64,000 nucleotides of DNA, taken from contig JAGAIM010000003.1 of NCBI GenBank assembly GCA_017626555.1, positions 62,001-126,000 on the forward strand. The letters run 5' to 3'. The position numbers and the translations under genes were made by a program. The notes beneath the pieces are model-generated. The model did no database searches. It had not been told where the DNA came from and saw only the letters and a list, made by a program, of their open reading frames with translations. Below are positions 34,088 to 41,890 of this stretch, in pieces. Source of the stretch: Bacteroidales bacterium (GTDB lineage: Bacteria; Bacteroidota; Bacteroidia; Bacteroidales; UBA932). The first letter of the stretch is position 1. The number at the start of each line of letters is the position of its first letter.

Positions 34088-34834
34088 CTACAGATTATCG
34101 TAACCCTTCTCTTCAATATCGGCAACAAGTTCCTTGCCTGCAGTCTTCACTATCTTTCCATCCTTCAGGACGTGTACCACATCCGGAACGATATAATCCA
34201 GAAGTCGCTGATAATGAGTGATTACAATGGCCGCCTTCTCAGGAGTATGCAGGGCATTGACACCGTTTGCAACGATACGGAGAGCATCCACATCAAGTCC
34301 GCTGTCGGTCTCGTCAAGTATGGCGAGAGTCGGATCAAGCATAGCCATCTGGAATATCTCATTACGTTTCTTCTCACCGCCAGAGAAGCCTACATTCACC
34401 TCTCTCTTGGCAAACTCAGGCTTCATCTGCACAAAAGCCATCTTCTCACGCAGCAACTTCAGAAAATCACCTGCCTTGAGAGGCTCCAGACCCTTTCCGA
34501 CCCTATGCGCATTGACAGCAGTCTTCATAAAATTGGTAATAGTCACTCCTGGTATCTCGACCGGATACTGGAAAGAAAGGAAAATGCCTGCCCAGGCACG
34601 TTCCTCGGGCGACATTGCCAGAAGGTCCTGTCCCATAAATTCGATTGTGCCGGCAGTAACAGTGAACTGGGGCTTTCCGGCAAGCACTGCAGAAAGAGTA
34701 CTCTTACCTGCACCATTCGGACCCATAACCGCGTGTATCTCACCCTTACGGATGACAAGATCAACACCCTTGAGAATCTCCTTATCTTCCACTGAAGCCC
34801 TCAGGCCCTCTATTTTCAATAATATATCGCTCAT
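34088..34834 (-). CDS. sufC: Fe-S cluster assembly ATPase
   Basis: 248-residue ABC-type ATPase: Walker [18 protein letters not shown] near residue 36, Q-loop [12 protein letters not shown], the SufC-type signature [18 protein letters not shown] near residue 146, Walker [17 protein letters not shown]. SufC powers conformational change in SufB/SufD. The start at 34834 ([11 protein letters not shown]) is conserved; the longer frame to 34912 is pnuC sequence in another frame. It lies 1 base after pnuC and 3 bases before sufD. Confidence 0.95.
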   Translation of the reverse strand: MSDILLKIEGLRASVEDKEILKGVDLVIRKGEIHAVMGPNGAGKSTLSAVLAGKPQFTVTAGTIEFMGQDLLAMSPEERAWAGIFLSFQYPVEIPGVTITNFMKTAVNAHRVGKGLEPLKAGDFLKLLREKMAFVQMKPEFAKREVNVGFSGGEKKRNEIFQMAMLDPTLAILDETDSGLDVDALRIVANGVNALHTPEKAAIVITHYQRLLDYIVPDVVHVLKDGKIVKTAGKELVADIEEKGYDNL

Positions 34835-34835
34835 A

Positions 34836-35492
34836 TTATGCGTTTTTTCTATACAATTTATACCACGTGAACAAAGACCATATTCCATTGACCAGGTACA
34901 GACAACTGACAATCGGCATAAATACCAGTCCGGCCTTCAGGTAAAGCGTCAGATTGGCTATGTTCACAAAAAGCCAGGCAATCCAGCAGTCCCATTTCTT
35001 CAAAGCCGATAAAGTCTGTGCAGTAAGTATCAGCACCGTTACGCAGCAGTCAAGGTATGGCAGAGGATTGGCAGGAAAATATCCCACGAACCAGTTCGTT
35101 CCCATCATACTCATAAGCCATCCCCACAGAAGAGCAAGCACGAGTACCAATACTACTATCTGCCCCCTCTGAGGCCAGGTCAGCATCGACACCTTGAGTT
35201 CGCCGCTCTTTTGAGCACTCTCTTCATTCTTCTTCGGATGACTCCACCTATACTGCCCCATTATATTGATACCCAGCGATATAGGCTGAAGTATAAGATT
35301 GGCGTAAAGATTCTTCTGCCAGAACATAAAGAACAGCAATGCGGTGTAGGCATATCCCACATAAAAATTTTTCTTGCTGTTCCTGCCTGCCAGAAATACA
35401 GTGGTCAGTCCGAACACCGCCGACAGAAGATCTATCAGCAGCACCGGTTTCCCGCCCATCTCAAACAAAATTATATTCCAGAATTCCATCAT
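34836..35492 (-). CDS. pnuC: Nicotinamide riboside transporter
   Basis: 218-residue membrane protein with about seven hydrophobic helices. PnuC hallmarks are the C-terminal block [26 protein letters not shown] and the substrate-site aromatic residues in that helix, plus [15 protein letters not shown]. PnuC mediates facilitated uptake of nicotinamide riboside. It is wedged between sufB and sufC with a 4-base overlap to sufB and a 1-base gap to sufC, so it shares the suf transcript. Why an NAD-precursor transporter sits in an Fe-S operon is unclear; NadA (quinolinate synthase) needs an Fe-S cluster, so uptake could compensate when assembly is limiting (inference). Confidence 0.92.
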   Translation of the reverse strand: MMEFWNIILFEMGGKPVLLIDLLSAVFGLTTVFLAGRNSKKNFYVGYAYTALLFFMFWQKNLYANLILQPISLGINIMGQYRWSHPKKNEESAQKSGELKVSMLTWPQRGQIVVLVLVLALLWGWLMSMMGTNWFVGYFPANPLPYLDCCVTVLILTAQTLSALKKWDCWIAWLFVNIANLTLYLKAGLVFMPIVSCLYLVNGIWSLFTWYKLYRKNA

Positions 35493-36922
35493 CCTACAGA
35501 TCCCTCCAGACTTACCTGCAGCAGTTTCTGCGCCTCAACAGCAAACTCCATCGGGAGTTTGGACAACACCTCACGGGCATATCCGTTTACTATCAACCCC
35601 ACAGCCTCCTCCGGACATATACCCCTCTGATTGCAGTAGAACAACTGATCCTCACTTATTTTCGAAGTTGTAGCCTCGTGTTCCACTACGGCAGTCTTGT
35701 TAGCATTTTCAATATATGGGAATGTATGCGCACCGCATCTGTCACCTATCAGCAGACTGTCGCACTGAGAAAAATTGCGCGCATTATCTGCTCCTGGAAG
35801 CATCTTGACAAGTCCTCGATAACTGTTCTGACTGCGTCCGGCAGATATTCCCTTGCTGACAATACGGCTTCTGGTATTGCGGCCTATATGTATCATCTTT
35901 GTTCCCGTATCCGCCTGCTGGAAGTTGTTTGTCACAGCCACGGAATAGAACTCCGACGACGAATTGTCTCCCTTAAGTATGGTCGATGGATATTTCCAGG
36001 TGATAGCCGAACCTGTCTCTACCTGCGTCCACGAAAGATGGCTTCCGGAGCCCTTGCATATTCCCCTTTTGGTCACAAAGTTATATATACCTCCACGTCC
36101 TTCCTTATCACCGGGATACCAGTTCTGCACCGTCGAATATTTCACCTCCGCATCCTTTTCCACAATGATCTCCACCACAGCGGCGTGAAGTTGGTTCTCA
36201 TCACGCATCGGAGCGGTACAGCCCTCCATATAACTCACGTATGAGCCTTCATCCGCCACAATCAGAGTCCTTTCGAACTGGCCGGTTCCGGCAGCATTTA
36301 TACGGAAATAACTGGACAGTTCCATCGGACAGCGCACTCCTTTCGGAATATATACGAACGAACCGTCACTGAATACGGCCGAGTTCAGAGCCGCATAGAA
36401 ATTGTCACCCACAGGCACCACCGAGGCCAGATACTTTCTCACCAGATCAGGATGTTCCTTCACCGCTTCCGAGAACGAACAGAATATTATGCCTTTTTCT
36501 GCAAGAGCGGAGCGGAATGTCGTAGTCACAGACACCGAATCAAATACGGCATCTACAGCCACGCCTGCAAGTGCAGCCCTCTCGTGGAGGGGAATGCCCA
36601 ATTTATCGAAAGTCTTTTCCAGTTCAGGATCGATCTCCTTAGGCCGGTCAGCATCCTTCTTCGGAGCCGCATAATAGATTATATCCTGAAAATCTATCTC
36701 AGGAATATCCAGATGTGCCCATTTCGGCAGCGGCATCTTCTGCCAGCGGCGGAATGCCTCCAGACGGAACTCAAGCATCCACTCTGGTTCCTCCTTCTTT
36801 GCCGATATCAGGCGTATTATATCTTCATTCAGACCTTTAGGTATGAACTCCTGTTCGACATCCGTCACAAAGCCGTGTTCATATTCCTTGTCTGCTATGC
36901 TGTCTAATATTTCTTTACTCAT
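35489..36922 (-). CDS. sufB: Fe-S cluster scaffold protein
   Basis: 477 residues, normal SufB length. N-terminal [28 protein letters not shown], then [34 protein letters not shown] near residue 215 and the C-terminal [19 protein letters not shown] and [21 protein letters not shown] with conserved Cys and Glu. SufB carries the nascent cluster. ATG 36922 gives the conserved start; the frame to 36949 is too long. It is the first gene of sufB-pnuC-sufC-sufD-ispE. Confidence 0.95.
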   Translation of the reverse strand: MSKEILDSIADKEYEHGFVTDVEQEFIPKGLNEDIIRLISAKKEEPEWMLEFRLEAFRRWQKMPLPKWAHLDIPEIDFQDIIYYAAPKKDADRPKEIDPELEKTFDKLGIPLHERAALAGVAVDAVFDSVSVTTTFRSALAEKGIIFCSFSEAVKEHPDLVRKYLASVVPVGDNFYAALNSAVFSDGSFVYIPKGVRCPMELSSYFRINAAGTGQFERTLIVADEGSYVSYMEGCTAPMRDENQLHAAVVEIIVEKDAEVKYSTVQNWYPGDKEGRGGIYNFVTKRGICKGSGSHLSWTQVETGSAITWKYPSTILKGDNSSSEFYSVAVTNNFQQADTGTKMIHIGRNTRSRIVSKGISAGRSQNSYRGLVKMLPGADNARNFSQCDSLLIGDRCGAHTFPYIENANKTAVVEHEATTSKISEDQLFYCNQRGICPEEAVGLIVNGYAREVLSKLPMEFAVEAQKLLQVSLEGSVG

Positions 36923-36929
36923 ATCACAA

Positions 36930-36995
36930 TAAAAACTGCTACCCTGCAAGGCTCAGACCATATATAGCCTGAACTTGCAAAGATAGCAGTTTTTA
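36930..36995. promoter_or_regulatory. Large palindrome containing the suf promoter
   Basis: TAAAAACTGCTA (36930-36941) is complementary to TAGCAGTTTTTA (36984-36995), with TGCAAG/CTTGCA and TCAG/CTGA nested inside. The minus-strand -7 box TATCTTTG (36985-36978) is part of the right arm. The palindrome therefore covers the suf promoter and leader and may also end transcripts from the MORN gene upstream. Confidence 0.65.
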
Positions 36996-37020
36996 ATGAT
37001 TATTCAGCCTTTATATATTG

Positions 37021-37872
37021 CTATTCATTGGTAAACACCACAGGAACCGTCATACGGACACTCCTTTTTTCCCCCTTGTGCTCACCTGGTGTCCAACGAG
37101 GAGATCCTTTCACTGCATTCACAGCGGCCTCATTCAATATCGGATCCGATCCGAACAAGGCGTGTACATCAGTCAAGGCACCGTCTTTCATCACAGTAAA
37201 CTCCACAATGACAGTTCTCGAAACATCTCTGGCAGCCAATGATTCCGGATATTTCACCTGCGAATTTACCCAAAGTGCAAAATCATTTATATCGCCACCC
37301 TGGAACTTAGGACTGATCAGACCTGCCTTTTCCCTAAGATGAATATTCCTCTCCTCCCAGATAAGTTCGAGTTCCTTCAGGAAATCCTCCTGCTTTCTCT
37401 TCAAATCCACACGAGGATATTCAGGTCTGGCATATATCGCTTCGTCTTTCACATCGACCCTGCTCTTAAGCCTTCCCTTGCGGTATTTTCCCACAAAGAC
37501 CGACCCATTGGATCTGTACAGAGTATCAAGTCCGTGATATTTTCCGTTCTTGTACTGCCCCGACATAACGATACCGTTATCTCTATAGATACGTCCGTTA
37601 CCAGTCTGCTTTCCTTTTTTGAAATCGCCCCAATAGACCTCGCCATTAGGCTTATAGCATACACACCTTCCTTCAGCCTTGCCTTTGCTGAAGGTGCCGA
37701 TTATGAGTCCGTCCTTGTAAGAATACAGGATACCCTCTCCTGCAGGCCACTGACCGTCATAGCGGTCGTATTGATACTGGGTTGGGGTTGCACTGCGCTG
37801 ATCCTGCGCAAGAAGAGACACTGACGAGAGCATCGCCACCACCAATGTCAAAAAAAATAATCTGGTTTTCAT
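37021..37872 (-). CDS. Exported MORN-repeat protein with TonB C-terminal domain
   Basis: 283 residues: a signal peptide (MKTRLFFLTLVVAMLSSVSLLAQ), then four or five MORN repeats between about residues 35 and 135 (YDGQWPAGEGILYSYKDG, WGDFKKGKQTGNGRIYRDNG, GQYKNGKYHGLDTLYRSNG), a short helix, and a TonB_C-type domain at 190-283 (YPESLAARDVSRTVIVEFTVMKDGALTDV, SPRWTPGEHKGEKRSVRMTVPVVF). MORN repeats often bind membranes or proteins, and stand-alone TonB_C domains in Bacteroidota sit in the periplasm. No specific role is known. Promoter at 37918-37925. Confidence 0.82.
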   Translation of the reverse strand: MKTRLFFLTLVVAMLSSVSLLAQDQRSATPTQYQYDRYDGQWPAGEGILYSYKDGLIIGTFSKGKAEGRCVCYKPNGEVYWGDFKKGKQTGNGRIYRDNGIVMSGQYKNGKYHGLDTLYRSNGSVFVGKYRKGRLKSRVDVKDEAIYARPEYPRVDLKRKQEDFLKELELIWEERNIHLREKAGLISPKFQGGDINDFALWVNSQVKYPESLAARDVSRTVIVEFTVMKDGALTDVHALFGSDPILNEAAVNAVKGSPRWTPGEHKGEKRSVRMTVPVVFTNE

Positions 37873-37917
37873 AGCATTGGTCATTAGATTTTCAAGAGCC
37901 GCCTTTGCAGTTTCCTA

Positions 37918-37925
37918 CAAATATA
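37918..37925 (-). promoter_or_regulatory. -7 promoter element of the MORN/TonB_C gene
   Basis: Minus-strand TATATTTG lies 45 bases before the ATG at 37872. Confidence 0.55.
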
Positions 37926-38095
37926 ATGATTTTAAGAATATCTGCATATTCACCATCAGGAATTTTTGAAAGCATATAAAACAGAACTTTGGCCGTTTCT
38001 TGGCGTTTTTTCATCAACACTGGGATGGAAATGGCCTATTTTATTCTTACAATTATGAGTTTTTGATATGTTTTTGGAAAATTTCCTTAAAAAAG

Positions 38096-38126
38096 TTTGG
38101 AAGTTTAAAAATTATACGTACCTTTG
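38096..38126 (+). promoter_or_regulatory. Promoter of tRNA-Gly
   Basis: TTTG (38096-38099), 19 bases, TACCTTTG (38119-38126), 28 bases before the tRNA. It has the same geometry as the tRNA-Pro and tsaE promoters. Confidence 0.8.
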
Positions 38127-38154
38127 CAATCCCAAACGAAAAGTAAGGGAATCT

Positions 38155-38230
38155 GCGGAAATAGCTCAGTTGGTAGAGCACAACCTTGCCAAGGTTGGGG
38201 TCGCGAGTTCGAGTCTCGTTTTCCGCTCCA
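38155..38230 (+). tRNA. tRNA-Gly (anticodon GCC)
   Basis: Complete cloverleaf: acceptor GCGGAAA pairs with TTTCCGC, D-arm AGCTCAGTTGGTAGAGC, anticodon stem CAACC/GGTTG with loop TTGCCAA (anticodon GCC), T-arm GCGAGTTCGAGTCTCGT. The CCA end is encoded at 38228-38230, unlike the tRNA-Pro in this window. Confidence 0.97.
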
Positions 38231-38327
38231 AAAGAGGTCGCTTAGATGCGGCCTTAAATTTTGCATCATCGGCGAAGTCGCTGAGCCGTAGCGAAGAAAT
38301 AACCAGACGTGGTACAATTATATATGC

Positions 38328-38362
38328 AGTCGTTCTCTTACAGAGACGGCTTTTTTCTTTTT
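38328..38362 (+). terminator. Terminator downstream of tRNA-Gly
   Basis: AGTCGTTCTCT (38328-38338) pairs with AGAGACGGCT (38342-38351) with one bulged T, followed by TTTTTCTTTTT. It lies about 100 bases past the tRNA. Confidence 0.8.
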
Positions 38363-38374
38363 ATATCACTTTTT

Positions 38375-38410
38375 GGCGGGGTGGACATTCCGGGCGGGGT
38401 GGATATTCTG
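38375..38410. repeat. 18-bp tandem duplication
   Basis: GGCGGGGTGGACATTCCG (38375-38392) is followed directly by GGCGGGGTGGATATTCTG (38393-38410), 16 of 18 identical. It lies between the tRNA-Gly terminator and the orphan promoter. Confidence 0.8.
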
Positions 38411-38443
38411 GGTGATGAAACCGCTGCAATGAATTGATTTTCA

Positions 38444-38451
38444 TATCTTTG
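38444..38451 (+). promoter_or_regulatory. Orphan -7 promoter element before the 199-bp array
   Basis: TATCTTTG is a perfect -7 box with no coding sequence downstream on the plus strand. Transcription would begin near 38457, 26 bases before the first repeat unit. No clear -33 box is seen. Confidence 0.45.
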
Positions 38452-38482
38452 CGAAGATTATCATCGATAGGCTCAAGAACCA

Positions 38483-39046
38483 GTTCTAGTGAAAATTCTG
38501 CCCATATACTTCACTAGAACCTGGATATAGAGTCTAATTTTGTCGTTTTTAATGGGTTCTGGTGAATTGTAGGTACTGAAGGTTCACTAGAACTATAAGC
38601 CCAGACAAAGCACCAACCATCAATCAGATCTCTGGACACATACAGACCTATCAAAGGGTAGAAATGCCCCTATTTCAATCAGTTCTAGTGAGAATTATGG
38701 CCATAAAATTCATTAGAACCTTGATTTGAAGTCTGATTTTGTTGCTTTTGATGAGTTCTGGTGAATTTGGGACAAGGAAAGTTCACTAGAACTATAAGCC
38801 CACACAAAGCCCCAACCATCAATCAGACCTATGGACACATACAGACCTATCAAAGGGTAGAAATGCCCCTATTTCAATCAGTTCTAGTGAAGGTTATGGC
38901 CATAAACCTCATTAGAACTTTGATTTGAAGTCTGATTTTGCTGTTTTTGAGGAGTTCTGGTGAATGAGAGGGGCCGAAAGTTCACTAGAACTATAAATCC
39001 GCACAACTCACCAACCATCAATCAGACCTATGGACACATACAGACC
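38483..39046 (+). repeat. 199-bp tandem repeat array of palindromic modules (2.8 copies)
   Basis: Units start at 38483, 38682 and 38881, each 199 bases; the third is cut after about 166. Each unit has two 38-base palindromic modules: GTTCTAGTGA...TCAYTAGAAC (38483-38520, 38682-38719, 38881-38918) and GTTCTGGTGAA...TTCACTAGAAC (38556-38593, 38755-38792, 38954-38991). That is 12 half-sites in all. In units 2 and 3 the first module is centred on TTATGGCCATAA. Every arm mismatch is a G-U pair if read as plus-strand RNA. There is no reading frame, and this array takes up most of the 1085-base gap between tRNA-Gly and the GH94 gene. Confidence 0.9.
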
Positions 39047-39076
39047 AGACATCAAAATATCAGTCAAGCATACACA

Positions 39077-39147
39077 GACCAATCCTGCTGTGGCTCGCTC
39101 CGCAGAAGCGTATGGAAATGCTTCGCTCGCTCACAGCAGGATTGGTC
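39077..39147. repeat. Palindromic element, family 1 (copy B)
   Basis: Arms GACCAATCCTGCTGTG (39077-39092) and CACAGCAGGATTGGTC (39132-39147) are 16-bp perfect complements around a 39-base core (GCTCGCTCCGCAGAAGCG...ATGCTTCGCTCGCT) shared with copies A and C. It lies downstream of the PUL's last gene. Confidence 0.85.
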
Positions 39148-39163
39148 GTTTCTCTGAATAAAG

Positions 39164-39275
39164 ATCCCCGGTCGAGCCGGGGATGACTATTGAGGATATG
39201 TCGGGGATGAAAATTCTTGTAAAGATCCTTCGCTGCACTCAGGATGACAGAGAGCACTCTGAATGACAGGGGACG
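39164..39275. repeat. REP-like GGATGAC repeats
   Basis: A hairpin ATCCCCGG-TCGAG-CCGGGGAT (39164-39184) is followed by related short units: GGGGATGACT, GGGGATGAAA, CAGGATGACAG, TGAATGACAG, CAGGATTACA. They look like decayed copies of a dispersed intergenic repeat. No gene is present. Confidence 0.55.
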
Positions 39276-39315
39276 CTCAGGATTACAACAAAGGGGCGTA
39301 CATTACATAGAAATC

Positions 39316-41787
39316 CTAACCCAGAATTACGGTCACTTTGTGTTCTCCCGGAGTGCAAGGAATAATGTTGCCACAGAGAGGCTGGCCGTCGAGAGTGATT
39401 TCACGTACGCCTTTGCAGACGCCGTCAGGATTCTTGACAGTGATTTCGTAAACGGATCCGCGGAAACGGCGTCTTACAGTGTATTCCTTCCACTGCGAAC
39501 AAATGCAAGGATCGATCTCCAGGCCGTTGTATGCCGGCTTTATACCCAGAATGTACTGGGTGATGGCATACCAGTTCCAGGCAGCGGTTCCGGTGAGCCA
39601 ACTGTTCTTGGCCTCGCCCGGACGGGCTGCATCCTTGCCGGCTATCATCTGTGAATAGACATACGGTTCCACTTTGTGGAGGTCACTTCGGAACTCTGTA
39701 TATGATGGACATATCTTTCGGAAATAATCCCAGGCATAGTCTCCGCGTCCGAGGACGGTCTCACCTATGATCACCCAAGGATTGTTGTGGCAGAAGATGC
39801 CGGCATTCTCCTTGTAACCGGCTGGATATGAGGATATTTCACCATACTCAACAAAATACTTAGTGAATGCAGGATTGTTCAGCACTATGCCGTGCTCGCA
39901 ATCAAGACGCTCCTTCACGGAGTCCAGAGCCTTCTGCACCATCCCCTCTTCGAGGCCGATTCCTGCCATTGAGCACCAGCCCTGTGACTCGATGAAAATC
40001 TGACCTTCCTCGTTCTCCTTAGAGCCCACCTTGCGGCCAAAATAGTCGTATGCACGGAGATACCACTCCCCGTCCCAGCCGTGTTTCTTCACAGCCTCGA
40101 CCATAGCCTCCACGCATTCTTCGGCTCTGTCGGCCTCTTCAGAAAGGCCTCTCTCTCTGCACAGTTCAATATAATCACGGCCGCATACCACAAAGAGTCC
40201 GGCAATCATAAGTGACTCAGCCTTAGACCCTTCTGTCTTGTTCTCGGTAGTCTGGAAAGACTCGTTCGGATCCCAGGAGAAGCAATTCAGATTCAAGCAA
40301 TCGTTCCAGTCCGCACGACCGATGAGAGGAAGGAGATGAGGACCGAGATTATTCACCACGTGGTCGAATGAAATGCGCAGATGTTCCATCAGAGACACCT
40401 CCGAACCTGGCTCGTTATCGAACGGCACCGGCTCATCAAGTATGCTGAAATCGCCTGTCTCCTTGATATATGCCACCGTTCCGAAGATAAGCCACATCGG
40501 ATCGTCATTGAATCCGCCGCCGATGTCGTTGTTTCCGCGCTTTGTAAGCGGCTGATACTGATGGTAGCAGCCTCCGTCAGGGAACTGCGTAGATGCTATG
40601 TCTATGATGCGTTCGCGTGCCCTTTCCGGGATCTGATGCACGAATCCCACAAGGTCCTGATTCGAGTCGCGGAAGCCCATTCCACGACCGATTCCGCTCT
40701 CGAAGAACGAAGCCGAACGAGACATATTGAATGTGACCATACACTGGTACTGGTTCCATATATTCACCATCCTGTCGAGTTTATCTTCCGGACTTTTGAC
40801 TGAGAATATATCCAGAAGTGCATCCCAGTATGCCTTCAATTCTGAAAATGCAGCATTAACCTTCGCTGCAGTATCCAGAGATGCAATCATAGCACGCGCC
40901 CTCGCCTTGTTGATTATAGGTGAACTTCCGCTGTGAAGCAGACCCGGCTCAGCCTGAGGCACAAACTTCTCATCCTGAGCATTTTCCACATATCCGAGAA
41001 GGAAAATATAATCCTTGCTCTCGCCTGGCTGGAGTTCCACTTCGATACAATGTGAGGCTATAGGGCTCCATCCGTGGGCAATACTGTTTCCCGACTGTCC
41101 TGCAAGCACATTCTGAGGATCGCGGAACTCATTATACAGACCTATGAAAGTCTCCCTGTCCGTATCAAAACCATCAATCGGAGCATTCACACTGTAGAAT
41201 GCATAGTGATTGCGACGCTCCTTATACTCCGTCTTGTGATATATCACAGAGCCGTCCACCTCAACCTCTCCTGTCGAGAAATTGCGCTGGAAATTCTCCA
41301 TATCAGTCGCGGCATTCCAAAGACACCACTCGGCAAAAGAGAATAACTTGAACTTCTTCGCCTCGGCAGAAGTATTACGCAGGGTCATCTTCTGCACCTC
41401 GCCCCACGTATGAAGCGGAACAAAGAACAACACACTAGCCTCAATGCCATCTTTCGCTCCCGTGATGCGTGTATAACTCATTCCGTGACGGCATTCATAG
41501 AAATCCAGCGGAGTCTTGCAAGGCTTCCAGCCCGGCGACCACACCGTACCGTCGTCATTGATATAGAAATAACGTCCGCCATTGTCCATAGGAACATTGT
41601 TATAGCGATAGCGTGTAATGCGGCGGAACTTCGCATCCTTACAGAAAGTATAGCCTCCGGCAGTATTGGAAATCAGCGAGAAGAAATCCTCATTGCCGAG
41701 ATAGTTGATCCAAGGCCAAGGGGTCTTCGGGTCAGTAATCACATATTCGCGCTGTGCGTCATCAAAATATCCGAATGTCTGCTTCAT
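39316..41787 (-). CDS. GH94 cellobiose phosphorylase
   Basis: 823 residues, no signal peptide, so cytoplasmic. An N-terminal beta-sandwich (1-270) carries the entry block [31 protein letters not shown]. An alpha-helical linker and the (alpha/alpha)6 barrel follow, with [35 protein letters not shown] and the general-acid Asp in [13 protein letters not shown] near residue 480. These match cellobiose phosphorylase, which uses phosphate to cleave cellobiose to glucose 1-phosphate plus glucose. In this PUL it would use Glc-Glc pieces of glucomannan. ATG 41787 begins the conserved N-terminus; the frame to 41805 adds six unlikely residues. It is the last gene of the operon. Confidence 0.93.
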   Translation of the reverse strand: MKQTFGYFDDAQREYVITDPKTPWPWINYLGNEDFFSLISNTAGGYTFCKDAKFRRITRYRYNNVPMDNGGRYFYINDDGTVWSPGWKPCKTPLDFYECRHGMSYTRITGAKDGIEASVLFFVPLHTWGEVQKMTLRNTSAEAKKFKLFSFAEWCLWNAATDMENFQRNFSTGEVEVDGSVIYHKTEYKERRNHYAFYSVNAPIDGFDTDRETFIGLYNEFRDPQNVLAGQSGNSIAHGWSPIASHCIEVELQPGESKDYIFLLGYVENAQDEKFVPQAEPGLLHSGSSPIINKARARAMIASLDTAAKVNAAFSELKAYWDALLDIFSVKSPEDKLDRMVNIWNQYQCMVTFNMSRSASFFESGIGRGMGFRDSNQDLVGFVHQIPERARERIIDIASTQFPDGGCYHQYQPLTKRGNNDIGGGFNDDPMWLIFGTVAYIKETGDFSILDEPVPFDNEPGSEVSLMEHLRISFDHVVNNLGPHLLPLIGRADWNDCLNLNCFSWDPNESFQTTENKTEGSKAESLMIAGLFVVCGRDYIELCRERGLSEEADRAEECVEAMVEAVKKHGWDGEWYLRAYDYFGRKVGSKENEEGQIFIESQGWCSMAGIGLEEGMVQKALDSVKERLDCEHGIVLNNPAFTKYFVEYGEISSYPAGYKENAGIFCHNNPWVIIGETVLGRGDYAWDYFRKICPSYTEFRSDLHKVEPYVYSQMIAGKDAARPGEAKNSWLTGTAAWNWYAITQYILGIKPAYNGLEIDPCICSQWKEYTVRRRFRGSVYEITVKNPDGVCKGVREITLDGQPLCGNIIPCTPGEHKVTVILG

Positions 41788-41835
41788 AACAAAACCGTGG
41801 CACACAAACCACTGCTATTCAATTATTTATATCTT

Positions 41836-41863
41836 ATGCCTGCTGCACTACAACAGCAGGCAT
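41836..41863. repeat. Short palindromic element (copy 2)
   Basis: ATGCCTGCTG (41836-41845) pairs perfectly with CAGCAGGCAT (41854-41863) and is followed by TTTAC as in the copy at 21161. It lies in the GH36-GH94 intergenic gap. Confidence 0.65.
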
Positions 41864-41890
41864 TTTACGTAATCGTTTGATTGTCAGGGA

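Noticed and set aside
38483-39046. CRISPR array
   Set aside because: The unit is 199 bases and repeats as a whole with no unique spacers. There are no cas genes, and the short motifs are paired palindromes.
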